A stretch of 64,000 bases of DNA, taken from positions 62,001 to 126,000 of the forward strand of contig NZ_JACIBY010000003.1 of assembly GCF_014195535.1 (NCBI RefSeq), read 5' to 3'. Of the stretch, positions 35,287-43,190 are shown piece after piece; the stretch's first letter is position 1, and each line of letters opens with the position of its first letter. The notes beneath the pieces are model-generated. The model did not search any database, was not told where the DNA came from, and worked only from the letters and a program-made list of their open reading frames with translations. This DNA is from Runella defluvii. Lineage in GTDB: Bacteria > Bacteroidota > Bacteroidia > Cytophagales > Spirosomataceae. The translations under genes were made by a program, and so were the position numbers.

Positions 35287-35324
35287 CCAACACAAAGTAA
35301 GTGTTTCGTTCTTTAGTACATTTT

Positions 35325-35398
35325 GGTCCGGTAGTTCAGTTGGTTAGAATACATGCCTGTCACGCATGGGGTCGCGGGTTCGAGTCCCGTCCGGACCG
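35325..35398 (+). tRNA. tRNA-Asp (anticodon GTC), copy 2
   Basis: Identical over 74 nt to copy 1, 112 bp downstream. Unlike copy 1 it has no encoded CCA (GCTAGG follows). It is followed by a terminator and then by the integrase gene, so its 3' half is the likely insertion site of the island. Confidence 0.97.
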
Positions 35399-35400
35399 CT
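35370..35400 (+). other. Candidate left attachment site of the island (3' end of tRNA-Asp copy 2)
   Basis: The integrase gene begins 288 bp after a tRNA-Asp gene, points away from it, and foreign-looking cargo follows. Integrases of this kind often recombine in the T-arm and acceptor end of tRNA genes, leaving that gene whole. The matching right-hand copy was not found inside the window and should lie beyond 64000. Confidence 0.45.
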
Positions 35401-35403
35401 AGG

Positions 35404-35430
35404 AAGCTCAGAGAAATCTGAGCTTTTTTT
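35404..35430 (+). terminator. Terminator after the tRNA-Asp pair
   Basis: AAGCTCAGA (35404-35412), loop GAAA, TCTGAGCTT (35417-35425), then a T-run. Confidence 0.9.
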
Positions 35431-35492
35431 GTTTTTAACCCTTTTTTGACGGTTTTAAGGCACTTTTGGGGCATTTGCAGCTTCTCCTAAAA

Positions 35493-35663
35493 TTGATACT
35501 TTTTTGATACCTTCTGCTTTAGTCATCTAACTTCACTGATGTTTCCAATGAAAAATGCGTTCAAATGTTGGTCTTGATAAAAGTTTGGTTATTGCATTCA
35601 GGTGAAATTTTTTACGATGTTGTGCTAAATCATACCATAATTTTTGATACTTTTTTGATACCT
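35493..35663 (+). repeat. Two 20-bp direct repeats, possible integrase arm-binding sites
   Basis: TTGATACTTTTTTGATACCT occurs exactly at 35493-35512 and 35644-35663. Each copy itself holds two TTGATAC heptamers 11 bp apart. Position between the presumed attachment site and the integrase gene, and one-helical-turn spacing, fit arm-type binding sites or autoregulatory operators. Confidence 0.6.
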
Positions 35664-35686
35664 GTTTTTCACGATATTGAAATTAT

Positions 35687-36922
35687 ATGTTTGTGCCAAC
35701 AATAAACCATGCACAAATGAAAGTCAAGTATCAACTGGTATACGATCGGAAACAACAAGCCAGCAAAAAAGGGAGAGGGCTGGTTCAGATTCAAGCGTAT
35801 CTAAATGGTGAACGTCGCTATTTTTCTACAAAACTTCATCTTACATTGAAAGAGTGGGATCGAAGTAAAAATGTCCCTAAAGATCCTTACACGGCAAGGT
35901 TGTTAAGAAATCAAATCGAGGAGCTCGAAACCTTCGAAATAGAGTATCGAGCACTCCACAAGCAATTCAGCCTTCAAGACTTCGATTTCTACCTTGAGTC
36001 CAAGAAACCTAGCAAAAAGAGAGAGATTCTGACGTTCACGGAGTTCTTTCGCGATCAACTAACTAAGCAACCTCAGTTAGCCAAGGCAACTCTAGTTACA
36101 CACCGGGTGACTTTTAAAACTTTGTGCGCTTTCAGAAAAAAAGTAGAATTCAGTGACTTGAATTTTGCCTTTCTTCAGGAGTTCAACAATTTTGTGTCGA
36201 AAAGAGGGAAAGGTATAAATACAATAGAGAAGTATCATCGTCATTTGCGCAAATACATTAACTTGGCTATTCTACATGATTTTCTGCCTGAAGATCGTAA
36301 TCCTTACAAAAAATTCAAGTTAGTTACGGAGGAGACAGAAGTGATCTTTTTGCTACCTGAGGAAAGAAAGAGGATTGAAGCTTTAGAATTTACCCCGGAA
36401 CAGAAAGAGTTGGAGTTGGCCAGAGATATGTTCCTATTCGCATGTTATACAGGTCTTAGGCATAGTGACTGTTCCAAAATTTGCGCTGAAAACTTACTGA
36501 TAACAGCAGATGGTATTGCTTTGAAGTACAAAGCTCAGAAAACGTCAAAGTTGGATTATAAGCCTCTTTCCTTATTGTTTGACGGAGCTCCAGCTGAGAT
36601 AATCAAAAAACATCTGCCATTGAGGCCTGATGTGCAAATTTTTCGAGGTATGTACAGTCAAAAGGTAAATAAGCTTTTGAAAAAAATTGCAAGGATGGCA
36701 TACGTAAACCCGAAATTGTATTTTAAAGCATCGAGAGATACCTTTGGGACAAATCTCTATATGTTGTCAGGAGACGACAAATTAGTACAGGTCCAACTTC
36801 AACACAGTAAAAGAGATCAGACAGACAAGTACGTTCACGCAGTTCAACAAGTTCAAAATGAAGCCCTCAAAAAAATATTTAAGCAGACCAGCAAAGGTTC
36901 CGATGACAGCGGAAATAAATGA
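35687..36922 (+). CDS. Tyrosine recombinase / island integrase
   Basis: A 411-residue integrase with an N-terminal arm-type DNA-binding domain (about 10-85), a SAM-like core-binding domain (about 95-200) and a C-terminal catalytic domain. Catalytic residues seen: Arg258 (TGLRHSD), Arg350 (KASRDTF), His373 (LQHSKRDQT) and Tyr382 (DKYVHA). The usual H-x-x-R is K347-A-S-R350 here, so the first His of the catalytic set is replaced by Lys. It likely drives insertion at the adjacent tRNA-Asp gene. An upstream frame start at 35705 or later is possible, but 35687 is the first ATG. Confidence 0.88.
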   Translation: MFVPTINHAQMKVKYQLVYDRKQQASKKGRGLVQIQAYLNGERRYFSTKLHLTLKEWDRSKNVPKDPYTARLLRNQIEELETFEIEYRALHKQFSLQDFDFYLESKKPSKKREILTFTEFFRDQLTKQPQLAKATLVTHRVTFKTLCAFRKKVEFSDLNFAFLQEFNNFVSKRGKGINTIEKYHRHLRKYINLAILHDFLPEDRNPYKKFKLVTEETEVIFLLPEERKRIEALEFTPEQKELELARDMFLFACYTGLRHSDCSKICAENLLITADGIALKYKAQKTSKLDYKPLSLLFDGAPAEIIKKHLPLRPDVQIFRGMYSQKVNKLLKKIARMAYVNPKLYFKASRDTFGTNLYMLSGDDKLVQVQLQHSKRDQTDKYVHAVQQVQNEALKKIFKQTSKGSDDSGNK

Positions 36923-37703
36923 TAATAAGGTAAATAGGGTAAACAGTACGCTTAAAAAGATTACAGTTAAACACTATTTGAATCTCTACATTCGCCCGTA
37001 TGTGAATGACGAACAGGAAGAAAAAGAACCGAATAAGTGGAAACATGCTGTTTACGTTCGTATTACGTTCAATCGAATCACGGCTAAGATTAAGAGTGCA
37101 GCTAATTTGTGGTGTACACTCAATGAGTTTGAAAACCAAACCAAGGAGATTGAAAAAATATTAGAAAGGGAAAGCCTTTTCCTAATAGATTTTATCAGTC
37201 GAGCCTATAATGAGGTCAAGGATAACAAGGAACAAGATGAATTTAATGTCAATGAGCTTTTTTACGATTTCCAATATTTCTACTACGAGTTAGACAAAGT
37301 CATAGATCGGTTATTGGCAGAAGAGATAAAAGACTACCTCAAATTAGAACCAGATTCACTGGATTTTCAAGTACTTGCTCAAACTGTTGCTGGAGACTAT
37401 TCTATCAGCCCTCTCGAATTATTGAGGTATTTTGAGACTCAAAAATTGTTGAAGCCAGGGATCAAACAAAAATTTTCGGAAGTATTCTGGACTTGGAAAA
37501 TACTCTATAAACAATTTAAGCTTAGGGATGCTGAGTATGGGTTATTGGGAGCTAGTGTCTTGGACTATGCTCAGGGTGACTTTAAGAAAAGATTTGTCGA
37601 TACTTTACAACTAGATCCACAAAGGGTAGCTGTTTTCTATCAAGATATTGATTATCTGTTAGATAAGTATTATTTCGCCAAGCCTAAGGCGCTTTTTTTT
37701 TAA
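36903..37703 (+). CDS. Integrase-linked protein with solo arm-type DNA-binding-like domain
   Basis: A 266-residue protein of unknown function. Residues about 15-65 (LYIRPYVN, then HAVYVRITFNRITAKIKSA, WCTLNEFEN) look like the arm DNA-binding domain found at the N terminus of Bacteroidota integrases. No catalytic integrase residues follow; the rest is helical with many aromatic residues. It overlaps the integrase by 20 nt, so the two are co-translated. The ATG at 36858 is in frame too, but would overlap more. It may compete for or organise arm sites, as a directionality factor would; this is inference. Confidence 0.65.
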   Translation: MTAEINDNKVNRVNSTLKKITVKHYLNLYIRPYVNDEQEEKEPNKWKHAVYVRITFNRITAKIKSAANLWCTLNEFENQTKEIEKILERESLFLIDFISRAYNEVKDNKEQDEFNVNELFYDFQYFYYELDKVIDRLLAEEIKDYLKLEPDSLDFQVLAQTVAGDYSISPLELLRYFETQKLLKPGIKQKFSEVFWTWKILYKQFKLRDAEYGLLGASVLDYAQGDFKKRFVDTLQLDPQRVAVFYQDIDYLLDKYYFAKPKALFF

Positions 37704-37750
37704 AGTAAATTTCTTCGTATAAAGAAGTGAAAAAAAATATAAATGTTTTG

Positions 37751-37783
37751 TTTGAATTATTGCAACATTTATTTCTATCATTG
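37751..37783 (+). promoter_or_regulatory. Possible promoter for the HTH gene
   Basis: TTTG (37751-37754), 21-nt spacer, TATCATTG (37776-37783; one mismatch to TAnnTTTG), 28 nt before the ATG at 37812. Confidence 0.4.
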
Positions 37784-37811
37784 CATTGTAAATAACAACA
37801 AATCATAATTC

Positions 37812-38099
37812 ATGAAAACTGTAGAGAACAAAAAGCAAGTCAACAGTGAATTGACAGCCATGCGTGAGGAAATCAATAAGCGCTTGGATGAAGTGCTTAA
37901 AAAGCTTGAAACACGGAAAGAAAGTAACGAATCGCTTGAAAAGTTACAGCCATCACACGTTTGCAAAAAGATGGGATGGTCAAGATCGAAATTCGAGCAA
38001 TTCAAGCGCGATGGATTATTTCGCACCACGAAAATAGGAGGGAAGGTATATGTTTATGCTTCGGACCTTCAAAGGCTTTTTCCGAAAGATTTCTTCTAG
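37812..38099 (+). CDS. Small helix-turn-helix protein, excisionase/regulator-like
   Basis: A 95-residue protein with a basic coiled-coil N terminus (residues 1-45) and a C-terminal MerR/HTH_17-type winged helix (QPSHVCKKMGWSRSKFEQFKRDGLFRTTKIGGKVYVYASDLQRLF). Such proteins next to Bacteroidota integrases are usually excisionases or regulators of mobilisation. It precedes the replication protein gene by 94 nt. Confidence 0.8.
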   Translation: MKTVENKKQVNSELTAMREEINKRLDEVLKKLETRKESNESLEKLQPSHVCKKMGWSRSKFEQFKRDGLFRTTKIGGKVYVYASDLQRLFPKDFF

Positions 38100-38193
38100 T
38101 TGTTTCCTACTTTTCACACAAACCAATTTTAGTGATTCCCAATGTCGTGGAAATACCACGGCTGGGTTCTTATTGACTTAACTTTTAGCATCC

Positions 38194-40809
38194 ATGAGTA
38201 ATTATTTTTTTCAGTTTGAAAAACACCCTAAAAAGAAAGGTACTTGCCCTAATTGTGGGCATCAGGATTGTTTTCGATATTACGAAAAAGATGGTATCCG
38301 TATGGATACAGTTTTCGGTAAGTGTGAGAGAATCAACTCTTGTGGATACCATTCCCACCCAGATGGTAATACCATTCCTCTTTTCGAAATTGCTCCCTTG
38401 GCTTTACCAACAGAGCAAAATAAACAGCTGGTTTTGCCTGATCAAGAACGTCTCAAAAAAATGGAAGGTTACTTGAATAATCTTGGGAGTAATTTTCATC
38501 AGTATTGTCTAAGCCTGGGTGTGGATGAGTTACACTTGAGAAAACACGGAGTCGGCACTAGTTCTAAAGGACATACTGTATTCGTGTTTAAGAATTTTCA
38601 AGGCCAGATTGTTAACGCAAAATGGGTTACTTACTCTTCCGATGGGAAAAGGGATAAGAAGATTAAAGCTTTCTCAATGAAACAGCCGATTGACCCTAAA
38701 ACGAGGTACGGTCTTTGCCTGTATGGGGAAGATTTGTTGGATCCCGAGATGCAAAAGACAGTGGTGATTGTTGAATCTGAAAAAACGAAAGTGATAGCTT
38801 CGTTTTTTTATCCTGATTGGGACTGGGTATCATGTGGATCCGCAAATGGACTAACCGATGAAAAAGTGGAACCCTTAAAAGGGCGGAAAGTTGTCTGGTT
38901 GTGTGATGCAGATAAGGCGGGTAGACAAGCTTCAAGCATTGAGTGCCTGAAACGTAATAGAGTTGCTTACGAAATTATTGATTTGTTTCCTGAGCGAAGT
39001 GATGGCTACGATATAGCAGATTCCATTCAAATGAAGATTTTCCCAAAGCTTACAATTCCTGATGATAAAACAGATCTTAAACAAGATACAGAGGTCAGTC
39101 GAAATACAGTGGATTATCGAAAAGATGGAAGTATATGGGTTCAGACAAAGAAGAACTGGAGTAGAGTATCCAACTTTCATTTATTTATTAAATACCTTGC
39201 TGAAGATGATTTAGAGCGCAAAAGCTGGATTTTGGAGCTACACAAAAGAGACATCAGCCCAGTTTTTCTTGAAGTCAGTCATGAAGATTTTTGTTCGACC
39301 CGTAGATTGAAAAACATAATGACCGCCAAGGAGTTGAGTCTCAAAGTCAATGAGGAACAATGGGAGGAAATTATTGATTATTTATTTGCATTAAAGCGCC
39401 ATACTGCGGTTGTCAAAGTAAATAAGTTTGGGTACCATAAATTGTCAGATTTGTATCTGTTTGCGAATCATGCAGTTACATCGTTTGGTGAAATGCTTTC
39501 GCCTGATGATTTTGGTATCGTTACAAACAATGGATGTAGTATTTCAATGCCGAAAGTTCCTAATGGAAAGAAACACCGATTTACACTTACTCATTATCAA
39601 ATCACGTTCAATGAATGGTTTGAAGCTTACTGTGAAACACATCTTTGGGAAAATGCCTTTCTACCAATGAGCTTTTATATTATGTCACTTTATAGAGATA
39701 TTTTAGTGAGACATAAGGGTTTCTCACCCATTTTATTTGCTAAAGGACCAGCAGGAACAGGGAAATCATCGCTCATTAGGAGCATTACCCACTTATTTGG
39801 TGGGAAGCAAGACGACATCAACTTAAAAAGCAAGAATACAGATGTAGCTTTGATAAAGCTGATGAGTCAGGCTATTAATACAATTATATGGATGGATGAA
39901 TACGAGAATAATATGCCACAAGAAGGGATTTTACAAGCGGCATACGATAATTCAGGGTATCATCGAACTCCCGATAATTCAAGAAATAGCTCTGATACTG
40001 AGAGTATTGATATTAATTCGGCAGTAGCGCTTACTAGTAACTTTATTCCGCAAAACCCTATATTCTTTTCGCGCTGTTTGTTTTTACCGATTTATACGCA
40101 ACAAAAAACACAAAAACAGAATAATGCGTATATTCATCTTAGTTCACTCGAAAGCAACGGCTTAGGTGCTGTTACAGTTGAGCTCGTAAGGCATCGTAGA
40201 TTGATAGAAGACAACTACTTAGAAGCATTTTCGTTGCTTTACAAGGAGTTAAAAGATCGATTTCAAAATGAGCGACTCCCTGAACGGTTATTTGCGAACA
40301 TGTCTCAAGCGCTAACATGTGCTTACATCTTGCACATCAATGGAAAAATTAGAGTCTGTGAATCAGTAGATAAAGCAGATGTGCTCGAAGACTTTGTTAG
40401 TTTTGGTGAAAAAAGCATTAGGCGGCAATTTTCCATTCAAAGCGATACGTCTGTATTGACTGAATTTTTCAATATTTTACAGGTTCTGTACGAACAGAAT
40501 AAGATTCACGCAGGAATTCACTATCGGATTGATAAAGAGCTATTGTATCTACGTTTTCCATCAATATATCCACTGTTTTTGGAAAAGTATAGAAATGTCT
40601 TCTTTAAGACGCCACCAGATAAGGATAGTATTGTAACCGAAATCCTTCAAATGGAACTGCCAAGGCAAGAAAAAGAGGTTTGTAAGACTATTAGGTTTCG
40701 AAGCGTAGATAGAACAGATGATAGCTCCTTGAAAGATATGGTAAGTAATTCATTTTCTGTGAGATACGAGTTTGTTAAGAAACGTTTTGGCCTTGAATTT
40801 TCCAGTTAG
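38194..40809 (+). CDS. Mobile-element replication protein: zinc finger, Toprim-like and helicase domains
   Basis: An 871-residue protein. Residues 18-50 hold a zinc-binding unit (Cys18, Cys21, Cys44, Cys50), like DUF6371/primase zinc fingers. A Toprim-like part follows at about 185-260 (VVIVESEKTK, VSCGSANG, VVWLCDADKAG). Around residue 518 is a Walker A motif GPAGTGKS with Lys524, followed by a Walker B-like strand IIWMDEYEN, so the C-terminal half is a helicase/ATPase of the kind seen in plasmid and phage replication. It likely primes and unwinds DNA at the iteron region directly downstream, giving the island a means to replicate when excised. Confidence 0.8.
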   Translation: MSNYFFQFEKHPKKKGTCPNCGHQDCFRYYEKDGIRMDTVFGKCERINSCGYHSHPDGNTIPLFEIAPLALPTEQNKQLVLPDQERLKKMEGYLNNLGSNFHQYCLSLGVDELHLRKHGVGTSSKGHTVFVFKNFQGQIVNAKWVTYSSDGKRDKKIKAFSMKQPIDPKTRYGLCLYGEDLLDPEMQKTVVIVESEKTKVIASFFYPDWDWVSCGSANGLTDEKVEPLKGRKVVWLCDADKAGRQASSIECLKRNRVAYEIIDLFPERSDGYDIADSIQMKIFPKLTIPDDKTDLKQDTEVSRNTVDYRKDGSIWVQTKKNWSRVSNFHLFIKYLAEDDLERKSWILELHKRDISPVFLEVSHEDFCSTRRLKNIMTAKELSLKVNEEQWEEIIDYLFALKRHTAVVKVNKFGYHKLSDLYLFANHAVTSFGEMLSPDDFGIVTNNGCSISMPKVPNGKKHRFTLTHYQITFNEWFEAYCETHLWENAFLPMSFYIMSLYRDILVRHKGFSPILFAKGPAGTGKSSLIRSITHLFGGKQDDINLKSKNTDVALIKLMSQAINTIIWMDEYENNMPQEGILQAAYDNSGYHRTPDNSRNSSDTESIDINSAVALTSNFIPQNPIFFSRCLFLPIYTQQKTQKQNNAYIHLSSLESNGLGAVTVELVRHRRLIEDNYLEAFSLLYKELKDRFQNERLPERLFANMSQALTCAYILHINGKIRVCESVDKADVLEDFVSFGEKSIRRQFSIQSDTSVLTEFFNILQVLYEQNKIHAGIHYRIDKELLYLRFPSIYPLFLEKYRNVFFKTPPDKDSIVTEILQMELPRQEKEVCKTIRFRSVDRTDDSSLKDMVSNSFSVRYEFVKKRFGLEFSS

Positions 40810-40851
40810 AAGCTGGTAAGAAGTTTTTTTCGAAAAAATGAGCCTTATTTT

Positions 40852-41066
40852 TTACAACATTACAACAATGTAAGTAAAGTATTGATAATCAATTATATAA
40901 ATTGTTTTCTAGTGTTGTAATGTTGTTGTAAACCTGTTGTAAAGTTGTAACTAAAATATTTTTTGGTTGTTGTAGCGCTTACAACGATTTACAACGAATT
41001 TACAACGACAAAAAATTTGTAAGTTACTGATATACAGTTAGATGTGTTGGTGTTGTTGTGTTGTAA
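40852..41066. repeat. Iteron array: about ten TTACAAC/GTTGTAA heptamers, possible replication origin
   Basis: The 388-bp gap between the replication gene and the RHH gene is AT-rich and holds TTACAAC at 40852, 40860, 40979, 40989 and 41000, and GTTGTAA at 40914, 40925, 40936, 40944 and 41060. Within each group the spacing is mostly 10-11 bp, that is one helical turn, and the two groups face each other around GTAGCGCTTAC. This layout is that of an iteron origin or of a regulator array for the adjacent genes. Confidence 0.7.
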
Positions 41067-41197
41067 AAAAACGACCCCTTTTTTTTAGTGTAAAAAGTAA
41101 GGTACGGTGGAATCTTGCAGACTATCGACTTACGTTGTGTCCTTTTTAGAGCTTTTTTCAAACAAATTATTGTTTAACTTTTAATCTTAAGACCACC

Positions 41198-41806
41198 ATG
41201 AAAAATCAGGTGATAACCCTCCGTGCCGATACTTCAACAAAAGAACTTCTTAAAGAACTTTCGGCAGAATATTCACTAAGTGAAAGTGAGTGTATTCGAC
41301 AAGCAATTTTTAGCCTTCAAAGTGCAAAAGAAAATGCTGTAAAATACGATGAACTGCTACGAAAATGGAATGCTACGAATCATTTACTCACTTCAACCTC
41401 AATACGTTTGCGACAGTACGAGGAAAATGATGTCCTTGATGCGTTATTTGTACGAGCAAAAGGAATGGAAATAAATGGGAAAATTATTTCCACGAAAAAA
41501 GACATTTTAACGCTCCTGATAAGCAAAGCTGAAATCAGAATAAATGACGCAAATGAAAATTCAACAGAAGGAGCTATAGATGTACCCATTATTGAGTTAG
41601 AAGCAAGTCCTGTTGTAATTCAAGAAAGTGAACCGTTTACATGGGCTATGGCTGTGGAGCTTACCAAACGATACAGGTTATTAATTGGAACTCTGCTTTT
41701 GGGGTTGATTATGGTATTGTATTGGCGCTGGACTTGGATGCTTTCCAAGCGACCTCGAATTGTTGAGGTTTTTAAGGAAAAAAAGGAATCTGATGTAAAA
41801 AAGTGA
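41198..41806 (+). CDS. Ribbon-helix-helix protein with C-terminal membrane anchor
   Basis: A 202-residue protein. The N terminus (VITLRADTSTKELLKELSAEYSLSESECIRQAI) matches the ribbon-helix-helix DNA-binding fold. A helical linker follows, and residues about 160-182 (RYRLLIGTLLLGLIMVLYWRW) form one membrane helix with a basic tail. A membrane-tethered RHH protein is unusual. It follows the iteron array, so it may bind those repeats and hold the origin or transfer region at the membrane. It ends at a terminator. Confidence 0.72.
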   Translation: MKNQVITLRADTSTKELLKELSAEYSLSESECIRQAIFSLQSAKENAVKYDELLRKWNATNHLLTSTSIRLRQYEENDVLDALFVRAKGMEINGKIISTKKDILTLLISKAEIRINDANENSTEGAIDVPIIELEASPVVIQESEPFTWAMAVELTKRYRLLIGTLLLGLIMVLYWRWTWMLSKRPRIVEVFKEKKESDVKK

Positions 41807-41809
41807 AGC

Positions 41810-42119
41810 CTACAGTGTATTGGTACTGCTTCAATTGGATAAATAACTGCTGGAGCATGGTCTAAAATAAGGGTTCCTCTGAAAAACAGCATGTTACGTG
41901 CTGTTTTTTTGTTTTTGCCACAATTCCTACGATTATTTTAGATGTGCATACTAATTGTTATTCAAACTGTATGTACAAAACTGTGAAAGTAGCTTTAAAA
42001 CTAGTCTTTTTGACCGTTTGATAAATTTAACAATAGGTTTATGGTCAGTATGTTGTATTTAATTAAAAAACTCATGACCTTCATTCACAGTATAATTACT
42101 CACGTTAAACAACATATTT
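41810..42119. other. Intergenic region of about 310 bp with a terminator
   Basis: No gene seen. A terminator with stem AAAAACAGCA / TGCTGTTTTT (41882-41908) ends the RHH transcript. The remaining 200 bp are AT-rich leader for the DUF2278 gene, without a clear Bacteroidota promoter. Confidence 0.7.
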
Positions 42120-43172
42120 ATGCCCCTCTCACACTATCACTTATTTGTCGGCCGCTACGAACGAGGTTTAATGGCTCCCGACGCCAATCATTTTGAAATA
42201 AAGTTAAATACCGGTGGCGACTTTTATCGGGTTGCGGTGAATGTTCGTTCGCAAGATGGTTCTATGTTGATGACGCTCGTAGATAATGATTTTAGACATG
42301 AGCTTTGTAGTCGATTATTAGCTGAGTTTACCCAACAAGGTGTGTATGACATTGGACAAGCGGTCAAGAGAAAACAATTTGGGCTTGATTTTTTACGGCG
42401 TAACATGGTAGGAGACTTCAATAAAATGATGCCTTTACCCAACAATGCTCCAGGGCTTGATAATGATTTAGAGGACAAACTTCGACTTGCTTTAGAAAAG
42501 TCAAAAGCAGATCCCAATTCACTTGTTTTTGTTTTTGGTGAAAAATGGCCGAGCACTCCTGGAAACGATAGGTATTTTCCTGAGATACGAGACCAAGGAA
42601 TCCACGATATTCACATGAACCAAGGAAACCCACCTGGACGCTTTGAAAGGGACAATGGGGTTTTTCAGGATGGTGGCATTTTAATTTATTATCCGAGTCT
42701 AAACCGATGGACTGCCATTCTATTAGCTTTCCAATCTCAGTTTAATTCGCTAAATCCAACTACGCTACATACCGACGATACCACAGGGAATCGAATCAAT
42801 GTATCAGGTGGTCCTACACCTGCTGATTCGCCTTCAGTGTTGGAGCAAGATGTAGTTATTGTCGGTGCCTTGGTTAATCCAAGAGGTGATGAAGATGGTA
42901 AAGAAAAAGTGATTTTATTGAACACCACCGAAAACGATATTGAATTGAGTGGTTGGAAACTCGTGGATAGGAATCGAAATGAGTTTACGATTATGAATGT
43001 GATTTTATCAGCTGGAGGAACCACTGACATCCGAATATCGAGAGGCAGTGTATTCAAGTTGGGAAATACTGGGGGAACCATTTCCTTGCTTAACGGTGAC
43101 AACATCAAAGTTGCGGGGGTTCAGTATACCAAAGAGCAGGCTAGTAAAGAAGGACGGGTTATCTCATTCTAA
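42120..43172 (+). CDS. DUF2278 protein with C-terminal lamin-tail-like domain
   Basis: A 350-residue protein. Residues 1-225 match the DUF2278 family (YHLFVGRYERG, FEIKLNTGGDFYRVAVNVRSQ, then GIHDIHMNQGN, DGGILIYYP). Residues about 255-350 form an Ig-like lamin-tail domain (VNPRGDEDGKEKVILLNTTENDIELSGWKLVDRN and GNTGGTISLLN). Lamin-tail domains occur next to nucleases in bacteria and may bind DNA or surfaces. The gene is 18 nt ahead of a phospholipase-D-family gene, and both seem to be one unit. Function unknown; the neighbours suggest defence. Confidence 0.8.
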   Translation: MPLSHYHLFVGRYERGLMAPDANHFEIKLNTGGDFYRVAVNVRSQDGSMLMTLVDNDFRHELCSRLLAEFTQQGVYDIGQAVKRKQFGLDFLRRNMVGDFNKMMPLPNNAPGLDNDLEDKLRLALEKSKADPNSLVFVFGEKWPSTPGNDRYFPEIRDQGIHDIHMNQGNPPGRFERDNGVFQDGGILIYYPSLNRWTAILLAFQSQFNSLNPTTLHTDDTTGNRINVSGGPTPADSPSVLEQDVVIVGALVNPRGDEDGKEKVILLNTTENDIELSGWKLVDRNRNEFTIMNVILSAGGTTDIRISRGSVFKLGNTGGTISLLNGDNIKVAGVQYTKEQASKEGRVISF

Positions 43173-43190
43173 TCTTGAAACAAACACACA

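Noticed and set aside
40852-41066. CRISPR array
   Set aside because: The repeated unit is only 7 bp, present in both orientations and without equal-length spacers.
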